Positions 22,766 to 30,530 of a DNA stretch of 41,795 bases are shown piece by piece. The DNA is from Acidocella aromatica. GTDB taxonomy: Bacteria; Pseudomonadota; Alphaproteobacteria; Acetobacterales; Acetobacteraceae. The stretch covers positions 1-41,795 of the forward strand of contig NZ_JACHFJ010000016.1 in NCBI RefSeq assembly GCF_014201825.1, read 5' to 3'. A program made the translations under genes and the position numbers. Numbering within the stretch: position 1 is the first letter of the stretch; each line of letters begins with the position of its first letter. The notes under the pieces were generated by a model, which saw nothing but the letters and a program-made list of their open reading frames with translations, searched no databases and had not been told where the DNA came from.

Positions 22766-23365
22766 TTACTGAACGAACGCAGCGCTGATGGTCAGCGTCA
22801 CGTCATCGCCGATCAGCGGCACGTAGGTCTTCTGGTTGAAGTCCGAGCGCTTGAGCGTGCCGGTGGCGTTGAAGCCCACGGTATACTGCTTGGAAAGCGG
22901 GTTAACACCAGCGGCGTTGAAGGTGACCTTCAGCGTCTCCGGCTTGGTCACGCCGTGGAAGGTCAGCTCGCCGGTCACCAGGGCGGTGTCCTTGCCGGTG
23001 CGCACAACCTTCTCCGACTTGAACTCGATGGTCGGGTACTTCGCCGTGTCGAACCATTCCGGGGAGTTCAGCTCACCATCCAGCTTGGTGTTGGTGGTGC
23101 TCACGGTGTTGGCGGGGATGGTGATGTCGAAGCTGGTGGAGCTCAGCTTGGCCGGGTCCAGGTTCAGGCTGCCGGAGACATTGGTGAAATCGCCATACCA
23201 GGTGGTGAAGCCCATATGGGAGACGGCGAATAGCACGCGGGTGTGGCTCGGCTCCACCGTATAGGCGCCGGCCTTCACATCGGCGGGGTTGGCGTCGGCG
23301 ACGCTCTGGGCCAGGGCGAGGGAAGGAAGGGCCAGGGCGGCCAGGGCGAGAAGCTTGGTCTTCAT
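22766..23365 (-). CDS. YceI-family periplasmic protein (first copy)
   Basis: This encodes 199 residues with a Sec signal peptide (MKTKLLALAALALPSLALA). The YceI core is AYTVEPSHTRVLFAVSHMGFTTWYGDFTNVSG, LNSPEWFDTAKYPTIEFKSEKV, GELTFHGVTKP and VGFNATGTLKRSDF. It is a predicted polyisoprenoid (quinone) carrier in the periplasm. It lies 19 bases downstream of azoR and 1 base before the cytochrome b561 start. Confidence 0.93.
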   Translation of the reverse strand: MKTKLLALAALALPSLALAQSVADANPADVKAGAYTVEPSHTRVLFAVSHMGFTTWYGDFTNVSGSLNLDPAKLSSTSFDITIPANTVSTTNTKLDGELNSPEWFDTAKYPTIEFKSEKVVRTGKDTALVTGELTFHGVTKPETLKVTFNAAGVNPLSKQYTVGFNATGTLKRSDFNQKTYVPLIGDDVTLTISAAFVQ

Positions 23366-23384
23366 GGTTCTGGATGTCCTTGTT

Positions 23385-23990
23385 TTAGAGAGCGGCGATG
23401 GCGGCTTCGGCGTTGGCGATGGCGCGGGGCTTGATGTCCGGCACGGCCACGCCCTCGGCGCGGATAATGGTGACGTTGGTGAGGCCGATGAAGCCCAGAG
23501 CCGCCTTCAGGTACGATTCCTGGTGCTCATAGGGTGCTGCCGGGTTACCCTCGGAGTACAGCCCGCCGCGCGAGGAGGCGACGATCACCTTCTTGCCCGC
23601 CGGAACCAGCCCGACCGGGGCGCCGTTCTCGCCGTACTTGAAGGTCTTGCCCGCGATGAGGATGCGGTCGATCCAGGCCTTGAGCTGGGTGGGGATGCCG
23701 AAATTATACATCGGCGCGCCAATCACGATGATGTCGGACGCGAACAGCGCGTCGAGGAACGAGGCACCGAGGGCGATGTCCGCCTGAGTAGCGGCATCGG
23801 CGGGCGGGTGGCCGAACATGGCGCCGATATGCGCCGGCGAGAGATGCTGCACCGGCGTGGCGGCGAGGTCGAGATACGAAACCTCCAGCCCCGGATTCTG
23901 CGCGACCTCGCGGGCGACGATGCCAGCGGTGAGCTGGCGGGAGACGGAATTCTCGCCCAGAACGGACGAATCGATATGCCAAAGCTTCAT
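23385..23990 (-). CDS. azoR: FMN-dependent NADH:quinone oxidoreductase/azoreductase
   Basis: This encodes 201 residues with a flavodoxin-like fold. AzoR reduces quinones and azo compounds by two-electron transfer from NADH in the cytosol, protecting against semiquinone stress. [21 protein letters not shown] (phosphate site), [19 protein letters not shown] (isoalloxazine site) and [10 protein letters not shown] are diagnostic. It is the first gene of the operon with two YceI genes and cytochrome b561, and it is divergent from the LysR gene that probably controls it. Confidence 0.92.
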   Translation of the reverse strand: MKLWHIDSSVLGENSVSRQLTAGIVAREVAQNPGLEVSYLDLAATPVQHLSPAHIGAMFGHPPADAATQADIALGASFLDALFASDIIVIGAPMYNFGIPTQLKAWIDRILIAGKTFKYGENGAPVGLVPAGKKVIVASSRGGLYSEGNPAAPYEHQESYLKAALGFIGLTNVTIIRAEGVAVPDIKPRAIANAEAAIAAL

Positions 23991-24003
23991 CAGGGATACT
24001 CCG

Positions 24004-24018
24004 GTTAAACGCCTTAAC
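24004..24018. promoter_or_regulatory. Possible LysR-type operator
   Basis: GTTAA-ACGCC-TTAAC is a perfect inverted repeat containing the T-N11-A spacing typical of LysR regulators. It lies in the 120-base gap between divergent azoR and the LysR gene, 14-28 bases before azoR. A second short repeat, ATGG-ATA-CCAT, lies nearer the LysR start at about 24075-24085. Confidence 0.4.
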
Positions 24019-24110
24019 GGCGCGATGCCGCCTGACTAAAGCTGTCAAACCACCTACAGAAGCCTATATAAAAATATGGATACCATCTGTTTTACCGATA
24101 GGACGGCAAG

Positions 24111-25061
24111 ATGCTCGAAGGCGTGACCCTGGACCAGCTGCGCATGTTCATCGCCGCGGCGGAAACACAGAGCTTCTCCGCCGCCGGGCGACGGCTGCAC
24201 CGGGCGCAATCGGTCATCAGCCAGGCCATCGCCAACCTGGAATGCCAGCTCGGGGTGACGTTGTTCCGGCGCGAAGGGCGCTACCCCGAACTCACCGAGC
24301 AGGGCAAGCTGCTGCTGGCCGACGCCCAGACCGTCACCGCGAGCCTCGCGGCGCTGAAGGCGCGAGCCAAGGGCATGGCGGAAGGGCTGGAGCCGGAGCT
24401 GTCGGTGGCCATCGACGTGATGTTCCCCATGAGCGTGCTCACCCGCGCCGCCGCCGATTTCGGCGAGCATTTCCCCGTCACGCCGCTACGGCTCTACGTG
24501 GAGGCGCTGGGCGGCGTGGCCAAGGCGGTGCTGGAACAGCAATGCGGCATCGGCATCATGGGCTCGCTGCCGCTCAGCTCCACGGCGCTGGTCACCGAGC
24601 GGCTGCTGCCGGTGCGTATCGTGTTCGTGGCCGCGCCCCGCCATTCCTTGGCGCAAATCCAGGGTGGCGTGACCTGCGAGGATCTGGCCCAGCATGTGCA
24701 GCTCGTGCTCACCGACCGCACGGATCTCTCCAAGGGCCGCGAATTCAGCGTGATGTCCCCGCGCAGTTGGCGGCTGGCGGATATGGGAGCCAAGCACGCG
24801 TTTTTGCTGGCTGGGCTGGGGTGGGGCGGCATGCCGCTGGAGATGGTGGCCCGGGATCTGCGCGAGGGCGCTCTGGTGGAGCTGAAACTGCTGGACGCGC
24901 CGGAGCGGGTGCAGATGGCGATGTCCGCCGCCTACCGCGCCGACGCCCCGCCCGGCCCCGCCGGGCGCTGGTTCGTGGAGCAGCTCAAGCACCATGCCGG
25001 GGCGCTGGAAGCCCCGGAGCCAGGTTACATCACTGCCAAGCTGGCACTGTCGGACACATAG
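24111..25061 (+). CDS. LysR-type transcriptional regulator
   Basis: This encodes 316 residues. The N-terminal winged helix is typical: LDQLRMFIAAAETQSFSAAGRRLHRAQSVISQAIANLECQLGVTLFRREGR (about residues 7-58), followed by TEQGKLLLADA and a coiled linker. The effector-binding domain is C-terminal. LysR regulators usually act on a divergent neighbour, so the azoR-yceI-b561-yceI operon is the probable target and a quinone or electrophile the probable inducer. The 3' end overlaps the convergent monooxygenase by 37 bases. Confidence 0.93.
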   Translation: MLEGVTLDQLRMFIAAAETQSFSAAGRRLHRAQSVISQAIANLECQLGVTLFRREGRYPELTEQGKLLLADAQTVTASLAALKARAKGMAEGLEPELSVAIDVMFPMSVLTRAAADFGEHFPVTPLRLYVEALGGVAKAVLEQQCGIGIMGSLPLSSTALVTERLLPVRIVFVAAPRHSLAQIQGGVTCEDLAQHVQLVLTDRTDLSKGREFSVMSPRSWRLADMGAKHAFLLAGLGWGGMPLEMVARDLREGALVELKLLDAPERVQMAMSAAYRADAPPGPAGRWFVEQLKHHAGALEAPEPGYITAKLALSDT

Positions 25062-26527
25062 GCGCGCAGATAATCCTCAATCTGCCGGATGTTCTCCTCC
25101 AACGCGACGGTTGCGACATAGCCATCCGGCCGGCCGAGCCAGACCGTGCCGGGACTGATCTGCGGGCGCAGATGAGGCTCCAGCAGCCCGGCGAATTGCA
25201 GCTGCAACTCACGCACCGCCGGGCTGGAAGCCGCGAACAAGGCGAAGCGGGGTGAGTCCCCTGCCCCCATCGGCGGTTCGTCGGGGCGCGGCGGCAGGCG
25301 CTCGCCCGGGGCCGGGCCGGGTATGCCGACCCATTCCGTGCCGTTGAGCGGGCTGTGGGGGTAGCTGTGCGAAACCTCGGCCACACTCTCGGCCATGGCC
25401 TTGCGCGCCGGTTTCAGGCCAAAGAACACATTCCCCAGCAGGTTGCGGGCAATCTGGACCGTTGGATTCTTCAGCATCGCCACCGTGGCGGCACGGTCCA
25501 GATTGGTGACCAGCGCTTCCGCCACCGCATGGCGCTCGGCGGTGTAGCTTTCCAGCAGCGTCTCGGCATTGGCCACGCCGCGATGCACCATCGCCAACTT
25601 CCATGCGAGGTTGACGGCATCGTGGATGCCCATATTCAGCCCCTGCGCCCCCACCGGATTGTGCAGATGCGCGGCATCGCCCGCCAGGAACATGCGCCCG
25701 GCGCGGTAGCTGGAGGTGTTGCGCTCGTGGATGCGGAAGGCGGAGAGCCAGATCGGGTCGGAAACGGTGATCCCGCCTGGACCGCGCTGCTCCACCAGCG
25801 CCTGCACCTGGGCAAGCTCCGGCGTTTCCGGGCGCTCGCCCAGTATGCCGTGCAGATCCGCGATAACACGGTAATACCCTGAGGGCAGCGGGAAGATCCC
25901 GAGGAATCCGTCCTCGTGCCAGAAGGAGTTCAGTTCGCTGGGCAGGGAGGCAAAGCCATCGAGCCGCACATCGGCCAGCAGCCAGTCGCTCTGCTGCGCG
26001 GGGCCGGAGGAGGACAGGCCAAGCTGCTTGCGCACGAAGCTGGCGCCGCCATCGCAGCCCACCAGATAATCGGCCTCGAATGTTTCCTCATTGCCGTCGG
26101 CATGGCGCAGCGTGGCGGTTACGCAATCCGGCGCGTTGATGAAATTGGTCAGCTCGGTGCCGAACTCAACCCGCCCGCCCAGGCGGCCTAGCTGCTCGGT
26201 GAGGATGCGCTCGGTCTCGGCCTGGGGAAGCATGAGGGCGTAGGGGTGGGTGCTGTCGATCTCCGAAAACTCGACGCGCCCGATGCGCTTGGAGCCAGCC
26301 AGCACGTTCACGGCCTCGATCCTGCGCCCGGCGGCCAGCAGTGCCGCGCCGAGATTATCGGCATCCAGCAATTCAAGCGTGCGGGTCCACAGAAACAGCG
26401 CGCGGGACTGGCCGGAGGGCGCCAGCGCCTTCTCGACAACGCGCACAGGCACACCGTAACGCCGCAGCCCCATCGCCAGGCTCACCCCCACCGGCCCCGC
26501 GCCAACAACAAGAATTCCCCGGCTCAT
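25025..26527 (-). CDS. FAD-dependent aromatic-type monooxygenase
   Basis: This encodes 500 residues from ATG 26527; a GTG two codons earlier (26533) is possible. It is a class A flavoprotein hydroxylase of the PheA/TfdB/MhpA group. The dinucleotide fold ILVVGAGPVGVSLAMGLRRYG is at the start, YLVGCDGGASFVRKQLG (DG motif) is in the middle, and GRMFLAGDAAHLHNPVGAQGLNMGIHDAVNL (GD motif) binds FAD ribose. A thioredoxin-like C-terminal domain without obvious catalytic Cys follows. Such enzymes hydroxylate phenolic rings or polyketide-like substrates using NAD(P)H. An FNR-type site lies about 70-80 bases upstream. Substrate not determinable. Confidence 0.9.
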   Translation of the reverse strand: MSRGILVVGAGPVGVSLAMGLRRYGVPVRVVEKALAPSGQSRALFLWTRTLELLDADNLGAALLAAGRRIEAVNVLAGSKRIGRVEFSEIDSTHPYALMLPQAETERILTEQLGRLGGRVEFGTELTNFINAPDCVTATLRHADGNEETFEADYLVGCDGGASFVRKQLGLSSSGPAQQSDWLLADVRLDGFASLPSELNSFWHEDGFLGIFPLPSGYYRVIADLHGILGERPETPELAQVQALVEQRGPGGITVSDPIWLSAFRIHERNTSSYRAGRMFLAGDAAHLHNPVGAQGLNMGIHDAVNLAWKLAMVHRGVANAETLLESYTAERHAVAEALVTNLDRAATVAMLKNPTVQIARNLLGNVFFGLKPARKAMAESVAEVSHSYPHSPLNGTEWVGIPGPAPGERLPPRPDEPPMGAGDSPRFALFAASSPAVRELQLQFAGLLEPHLRPQISPGTVWLGRPDGYVATVALEENIRQIEDYLRAYVSDSASLAVM

Positions 26528-26595
26528 CGGCACTTTTGGCCCCTTATTACACGAAATATGCCGTTACCTTGTGCGCGGCGAGGCCGGGCCTGTCC

Positions 26596-26609
26596 TTGAC
26601 GCAAATCAA
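26596..26609. promoter_or_regulatory. FNR/FixK-type binding site
   Basis: TTGAC-GCAA-ATCAA is a perfect match to the FNR/FixK consensus (TTGAY-N4-RTCAA). It is centred 75 bases before the monooxygenase start codon in the 255-base gap before that gene. The rest of this gap (to 26782) shows no gene. Confidence 0.6.
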
Positions 26610-26782
26610 GATGGGGGCTTGGAAGCAGTTCTGAGTTGGGGGGAAAGCGGAATGGCGGGTTTGGAGTTTCCTTCTGGTTGAACCGGACGGAATAGGGCAA
26701 CGCCCAAGCCGTCGTTTATGTCCGTCGTGTGCCCCTTATATTCGTTGCAATACCGAAGTATTGTACCCTGCTTGCCGTTGCC

Positions 26783-28024
26783 TCATCCCAGCGCCAGCGC
26801 CGCCACCCAGGCCGCGGCCACAGGCGCCACGACCCCCGGCGCGATGCGCAGCAGGAAGCCTTGGCTTCCCACACCGCGCGCCATCGCCAGTTTCGAGACT
26901 GTGTTACTCGTCACCGCCGCGAGAATCGGCAGCACTGCCTCGCTCGGCGCCATTTTCCCACCTGCGACCAGCGAAGCGATCGAAATTGCGGGCGAATGCG
27001 CATCGACAAATCCCGCGAAGAGTGCCCCCGCCATCACTCCGGTCTCGCCCGCCCAAGCGCGCAGCGCTGCCGCGCCTAGCAGCATCGCCGCGATCAGCGC
27101 TGCGAGCCCGAGCGCAACGCTGAGGTTGAAGGCCCGGCCGGGCTCCGCCGCCGCCGCCGCGCGCCCTCCACGCAGCACGAAGGCCAAAGCATATAGTGTC
27201 GCAACAACCGCCCCCGACGCCAGAGCCGGCGCCAGCAACAGCAGCGTGGCGCGGGAGAGAGCCGCCAGCAGCACCGAGAGCTGGATGAAGGTTGCCACTG
27301 TGGAGAACACCGCCCCCGCCACGGCGGCATTCATGCTGGCCGGCGCCTGTTTCGCCAGCGCCGCCATCGCGCCGATCGTCGCGGTGCTAGACACGAAGCC
27401 CGACGCCAGCCCCGTCACCGGCAGGCCGAAGCGCGTGCCCATCGCGCGCGTCGCCGCATGGCCGCACGCGCCGATCGCCATCACCAGGATAACGAGAAAC
27501 CACAGGCTGTGCGGGTTCAGCGCCGCGAACGGGCCCATGTATCGGTCTGGCAATTGCGGCCAGACAATCAGCGTCGACACCGCGAAGATCAGTCCATCCG
27601 TTACCTCCGTCGCGGTGAGGATATGCGTGACAAATCCGTGCAGCGGCGCCTTGATGGCGAACAGCACCGCCACCGCCGTGCCGAGCGCAGCGGCCAAGCT
27701 GGTATCGGACATGGCGAGTGCGCCGAGGAGCGGTGTCGCCAGTAGCCCGACCTCGGTGGTCAACCCCGGATCGTCGCTGCGGTCTCTCCAGTAGGACAGG
27801 CCCGCCAGCACCATCACACCGAGCATGACGAGCGCCAGAAGCCCCCCGCCGAGATGGCCAGCCACGGCGCCGAGCAGCGCCAGCAGCGCGAACGTCCGTA
27901 TCCCCGCCGCCCGCCGCCCAGCGCCTGAGCCCTTGCTACGCTCACGCTCCAGCCCGATCAGCAGCCCGATGCCAAGCGCCACGGCAAATCCGAACCAAGC
28001 AGAAGAAGCCATCAAACTGTCCAT
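26783..28024 (-). CDS. MgtC/SapB-DUF4010 membrane protein
   Basis: This encodes about 413 residues from ATG 28024 (ATG 28012 is the alternative and has better upstream spacing). The N-terminal part (FGFAVALGIGLLIGLERERSKG, GIRTFALLALLGAVAGHL) is the MgtC/SapB domain. The rest, with ATEVTDGLIFAVSTLIVWPQLPDR, GLASGFVSSTATIGAMAALA and SNTVSKLAMARG, is DUF4010, giving about 12 helices. The family is conserved but of unknown transport role; magnesium or phosphate homeostasis is suggested by MgtC alone. Both flanks are AT-richer gene-free stretches of about 250 bases. Confidence 0.87.
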   Translation of the reverse strand: MDSLMASSAWFGFAVALGIGLLIGLERERSKGSGAGRRAAGIRTFALLALLGAVAGHLGGGLLALVMLGVMVLAGLSYWRDRSDDPGLTTEVGLLATPLLGALAMSDTSLAAALGTAVAVLFAIKAPLHGFVTHILTATEVTDGLIFAVSTLIVWPQLPDRYMGPFAALNPHSLWFLVILVMAIGACGHAATRAMGTRFGLPVTGLASGFVSSTATIGAMAALAKQAPASMNAAVAGAVFSTVATFIQLSVLLAALSRATLLLLAPALASGAVVATLYALAFVLRGGRAAAAAEPGRAFNLSVALGLAALIAAMLLGAAALRAWAGETGVMAGALFAGFVDAHSPAISIASLVAGGKMAPSEAVLPILAAVTSNTVSKLAMARGVGSQGFLLRIAPGVVAPVAAAWVAALALG

Positions 28025-28276
28025 CCTGCTGCGCGTGTCCCTGCCTTTCACTTCCGGCGAATGCAGGACGTTGCGCAGCGAAGTCTTGTGTATTCTACCA
28101 CATCCAAGTCAACGCGAGCAGTTGAGTGCAATACAGGGCAAGGTGCCCTTCCTATTAAGGCTTTATAGCTAATCCACCGGTTAAAATAACTGGCTTGGAC
28201 ACATTTCCCCAAAGAATGGAGAACTAGGCGATGGCCGCTATCAAATTAAGCTGCCATGGGCCGGAAATGACCATAA

Positions 28277-28290
28277 CGGGTCGGAACCCG
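28277..28290 (-). terminator. Weak terminator of ABC exporter operon
   Basis: On the minus strand CGGGT-TCCG-ACCCG forms a 5-bp stem followed by TTATGG, 6 bases after the last gene (28296). The T-run is poor, so efficiency is uncertain. The gap 28052-28276 holds no convincing gene. Confidence 0.45.
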
Positions 28291-28295
28291 CCCCC

Positions 28296-29396
28296 TCACG
28301 AAATAGACCGCCGCACCATGAACGTCGCCCCAATCAGCGTCACCGCGGCGATCAGCGCCATCGGCCAGGACTGCGCCAGCACCACGCTGGCGGGCAGCGT
28401 CTCCAGGAACATCCCACGCGCGATCACCAGCATGTAGCGGACCGGGTCAAGCAGGCTGAGCAGCTGCATGGCGGGTGGCATGTTCTCCACCGGCGTGGCG
28501 TAGCCCGAGATCATGATCGCCGGGGCGACGAACACGAACACGCCGAGGATCGCCTGCTGCTGTGTGCGGGTAAAGGCGGAGATGGCCAGCCCCACGCCCA
28601 CGCCCGCGAGGCTGAAGATGGCAAGGCACAACTCCAGCACCAGCAGATTGCCCTTGAACGGCAGCTGAAACAAAATGAGCGCCGCCAGCAGCACGATATT
28701 CCCCTCCACAAGCCCGACGATGAGCGACGGTACCGCCTTGCCCAGCATGATCTCGGCCGGGCGCAAGGGGGTCACCAGCATCTGCTCATAAGTGCCCAGC
28801 TCCTTCTCGCGCGCCAGTGAGAGCGAGCTGACCAGTGTGGCCATGATGAGCGCGAGAATGGCGACCAACCCTGGCAGGATGAACCATTGGCTCTCCAGCT
28901 CCGGGTTAAGCAAATTGGTCAGCTCGATATCCACCGGCGGCGGAATGCCTGGGTGCAGGCTTTGGTTATAAGTGGCGGTGATCTCGGCGGCGTAGTTGCC
29001 GATGAGAAGTGCCGTGTTGGAGCGCCGCGCATCGATGAGCAGCTGCACATGCGAGGGGCGGCCCGCCAGCATGTCGGCCGAGAAAGTTTGTGGAATATGC
29101 AGAACTGCGGCGGAAGTTTTCGATTCCAGCACGTTCTGCGCCTGAGCGGGGCTGAAGACATCGGGCGCCGTGGCAAAAGCGGGCGAATAGGAGAAGCCGC
29201 GAATATATTCCGCCGATTGTGCACCCAGATCCTCGTTCCACACCGAAAGAGGCACATGCCACACGTCGTAATTCGCCGCATTGGCGAAGACGATGACCTG
29301 GATCAGCGGCGGGATCAGCATCACGAACCGGGTCTTCTTGTCGGCCCAGAGGGAGATCAGCTCCTTGATGATGAGGGCGATGGTGCGGGCGAGCAT
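28296..29396 (-). CDS. ybhR: ABC-2 type exporter permease (YbhR-like)
   Basis: This encodes 366 residues. One N-terminal helix (about 22-40), a large periplasmic domain, and five C-terminal helices (from about 175) are typical of ABC-2 permeases. LARTIALIIKELISLWADKKTRFVMLIPPLIQ and LAREKELGTYEQMLVTPLRPAEIMLGKAVPSLIVG are hallmark segments. The length matches E. coli YbhR (about 368). It is the last gene of ybhG-F-S-R and presumably pairs with YbhS as the transmembrane heterodimer. Confidence 0.88.
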   Translation of the reverse strand: MLARTIALIIKELISLWADKKTRFVMLIPPLIQVIVFANAANYDVWHVPLSVWNEDLGAQSAEYIRGFSYSPAFATAPDVFSPAQAQNVLESKTSAAVLHIPQTFSADMLAGRPSHVQLLIDARRSNTALLIGNYAAEITATYNQSLHPGIPPPVDIELTNLLNPELESQWFILPGLVAILALIMATLVSSLSLAREKELGTYEQMLVTPLRPAEIMLGKAVPSLIVGLVEGNIVLLAALILFQLPFKGNLLVLELCLAIFSLAGVGVGLAISAFTRTQQQAILGVFVFVAPAIMISGYATPVENMPPAMQLLSLLDPVRYMLVIARGMFLETLPASVVLAQSWPMALIAAVTLIGATFMVRRSIS

Positions 29397-29402
29397 GGCG
29401 GG

Positions 29403-30530
29403 TCAGTCCAATCGGCGATGCGTGATGGCCAGCGTGGCGGCGACGGTGAGCGAAGCGGCGATGGCGAGACCACAAAGATTGGGGAGAAGCACGGACCAGA
29501 TATCGCCCGCGAGAAAGATCGTCTGCACCGCAGAGACGAAATAGCGCGCGGGGAAGAGATAGGTGACGAGCTGCAGCCAGCGCGGCATGGAGGCGATGTC
29601 GAACAACATGCCGGAGAGCATGATCGCGGGCATCATGGTGGTGATGAAGGCGAGTTGCGCGGCCACAAACTGGTTGCGCGTGAGGGTGGAGATGAACAGC
29701 CCCTGCGCCAGGGTGAAGATGAGGAACAAGGCGGCGGTGAAGGTGAGCGCCAACAGCCCGCCATGCAGCGGCACACCGAACACGAACACGGTGATGAGCA
29801 CCGAGAGCGCCATGGAGCCCATGCCCAGCACGAAATACGTGCCAAGCTTCGCCCCCACCAGCTCGGCCATCCCGGCGGGCGAGGCGAGCATGGATTCCAT
29901 CGTGCCCCTCTCCCACTCGCGCGCCACGATGAGCGCGGTGAGCAGCGTGCCGGTCATCGACATGACCAGCGCGATGACGCCCGGCACGATGAAATCGGTA
30001 GAGCTGAGCTGCGGGTTGTACCAATAGCGCGTCTCCAGCACCGGCCCGCCGCCCAAGGAGAGCGCTCGCTCCGCCGCCTCGCCTTGTAGCCAGGAGGTGA
30101 AGGCGCCGGTCACGTAGCCCTGCAACAGCCGCGCGGTGTTGGGGTCGGTGGCGTTTACCGCGAGCTGCGCATCAGCGGGCCAGCGCTGCGGGCGGGCAAG
30201 TTTCTGCGCGAAATCCTGGCGCAGGGTGAGGATGCCGCGCACCTCGCCCGTATCCAGCGCTTGGCGCGCGGCCTGACTGCTCGGCGCCCAGTACACCGAG
30301 AGATAAGGCGAGGCATCCAGCGCCTGTTCCACGCCGTTCGTCTGCGTTCCCCCGGCCTGCACCACCGCTGCAATCTTCATGTGATGCGCGTCCAGCGACA
30401 GGCCGAAGCCGTTGATGATGAGCAGAATGAAGGGCAGCAGGAAGGCGATCATCAGCGCGGAGGGGTCGCGCAGGATTTGCAGCACCTCCTTACGCACCAG
30501 CCCGCGCAGGCGTTGCAGCCTGAGATTCAT
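29403..30530 (-). CDS. ybhS: ABC-2 type exporter permease (YbhS-like)
   Basis: This encodes 375 residues from ATG 30530, overlapping the ATPase stop (ATGA). RLRGLVRKEVLQILRDPSALMIAFLLPFILLIINGFGLSLDAHH and VAREWERGTMESMLASPAGMAELVGAKLGTYFVLGM are typical of the family, which has one N-terminal and five C-terminal helices around a periplasmic domain. A longer frame reading to 31124 is an out-of-frame extension into the ATPase gene and is not used. It lies 6 bases before ybhR. Confidence 0.9.
   Translation of the reverse strand: MNLRLQRLRGLVRKEVLQILRDPSALMIAFLLPFILLIINGFGLSLDAHHMKIAAVVQAGGTQTNGVEQALDASPYLSVYWAPSSQAARQALDTGEVRGILTLRQDFAQKLARPQRWPADAQLAVNATDPNTARLLQGYVTGAFTSWLQGEAAERALSLGGGPVLETRYWYNPQLSSTDFIVPGVIALVMSMTGTLLTALIVAREWERGTMESMLASPAGMAELVGAKLGTYFVLGMGSMALSVLITVFVFGVPLHGGLLALTFTAALFLIFTLAQGLFISTLTRNQFVAAQLAFITTMMPAIMLSGMLFDIASMPRWLQLVTYLFPARYFVSAVQTIFLAGDIWSVLLPNLCGLAIAASLTVAATLAITHRRLD

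Noticed and set aside
28231-28437. Possible small gene starting ATG 28231 after GGAG
   Set aside because: It runs antisense into the conserved ABC permease and shows no recognisable protein; a gene remnant cannot be excluded.
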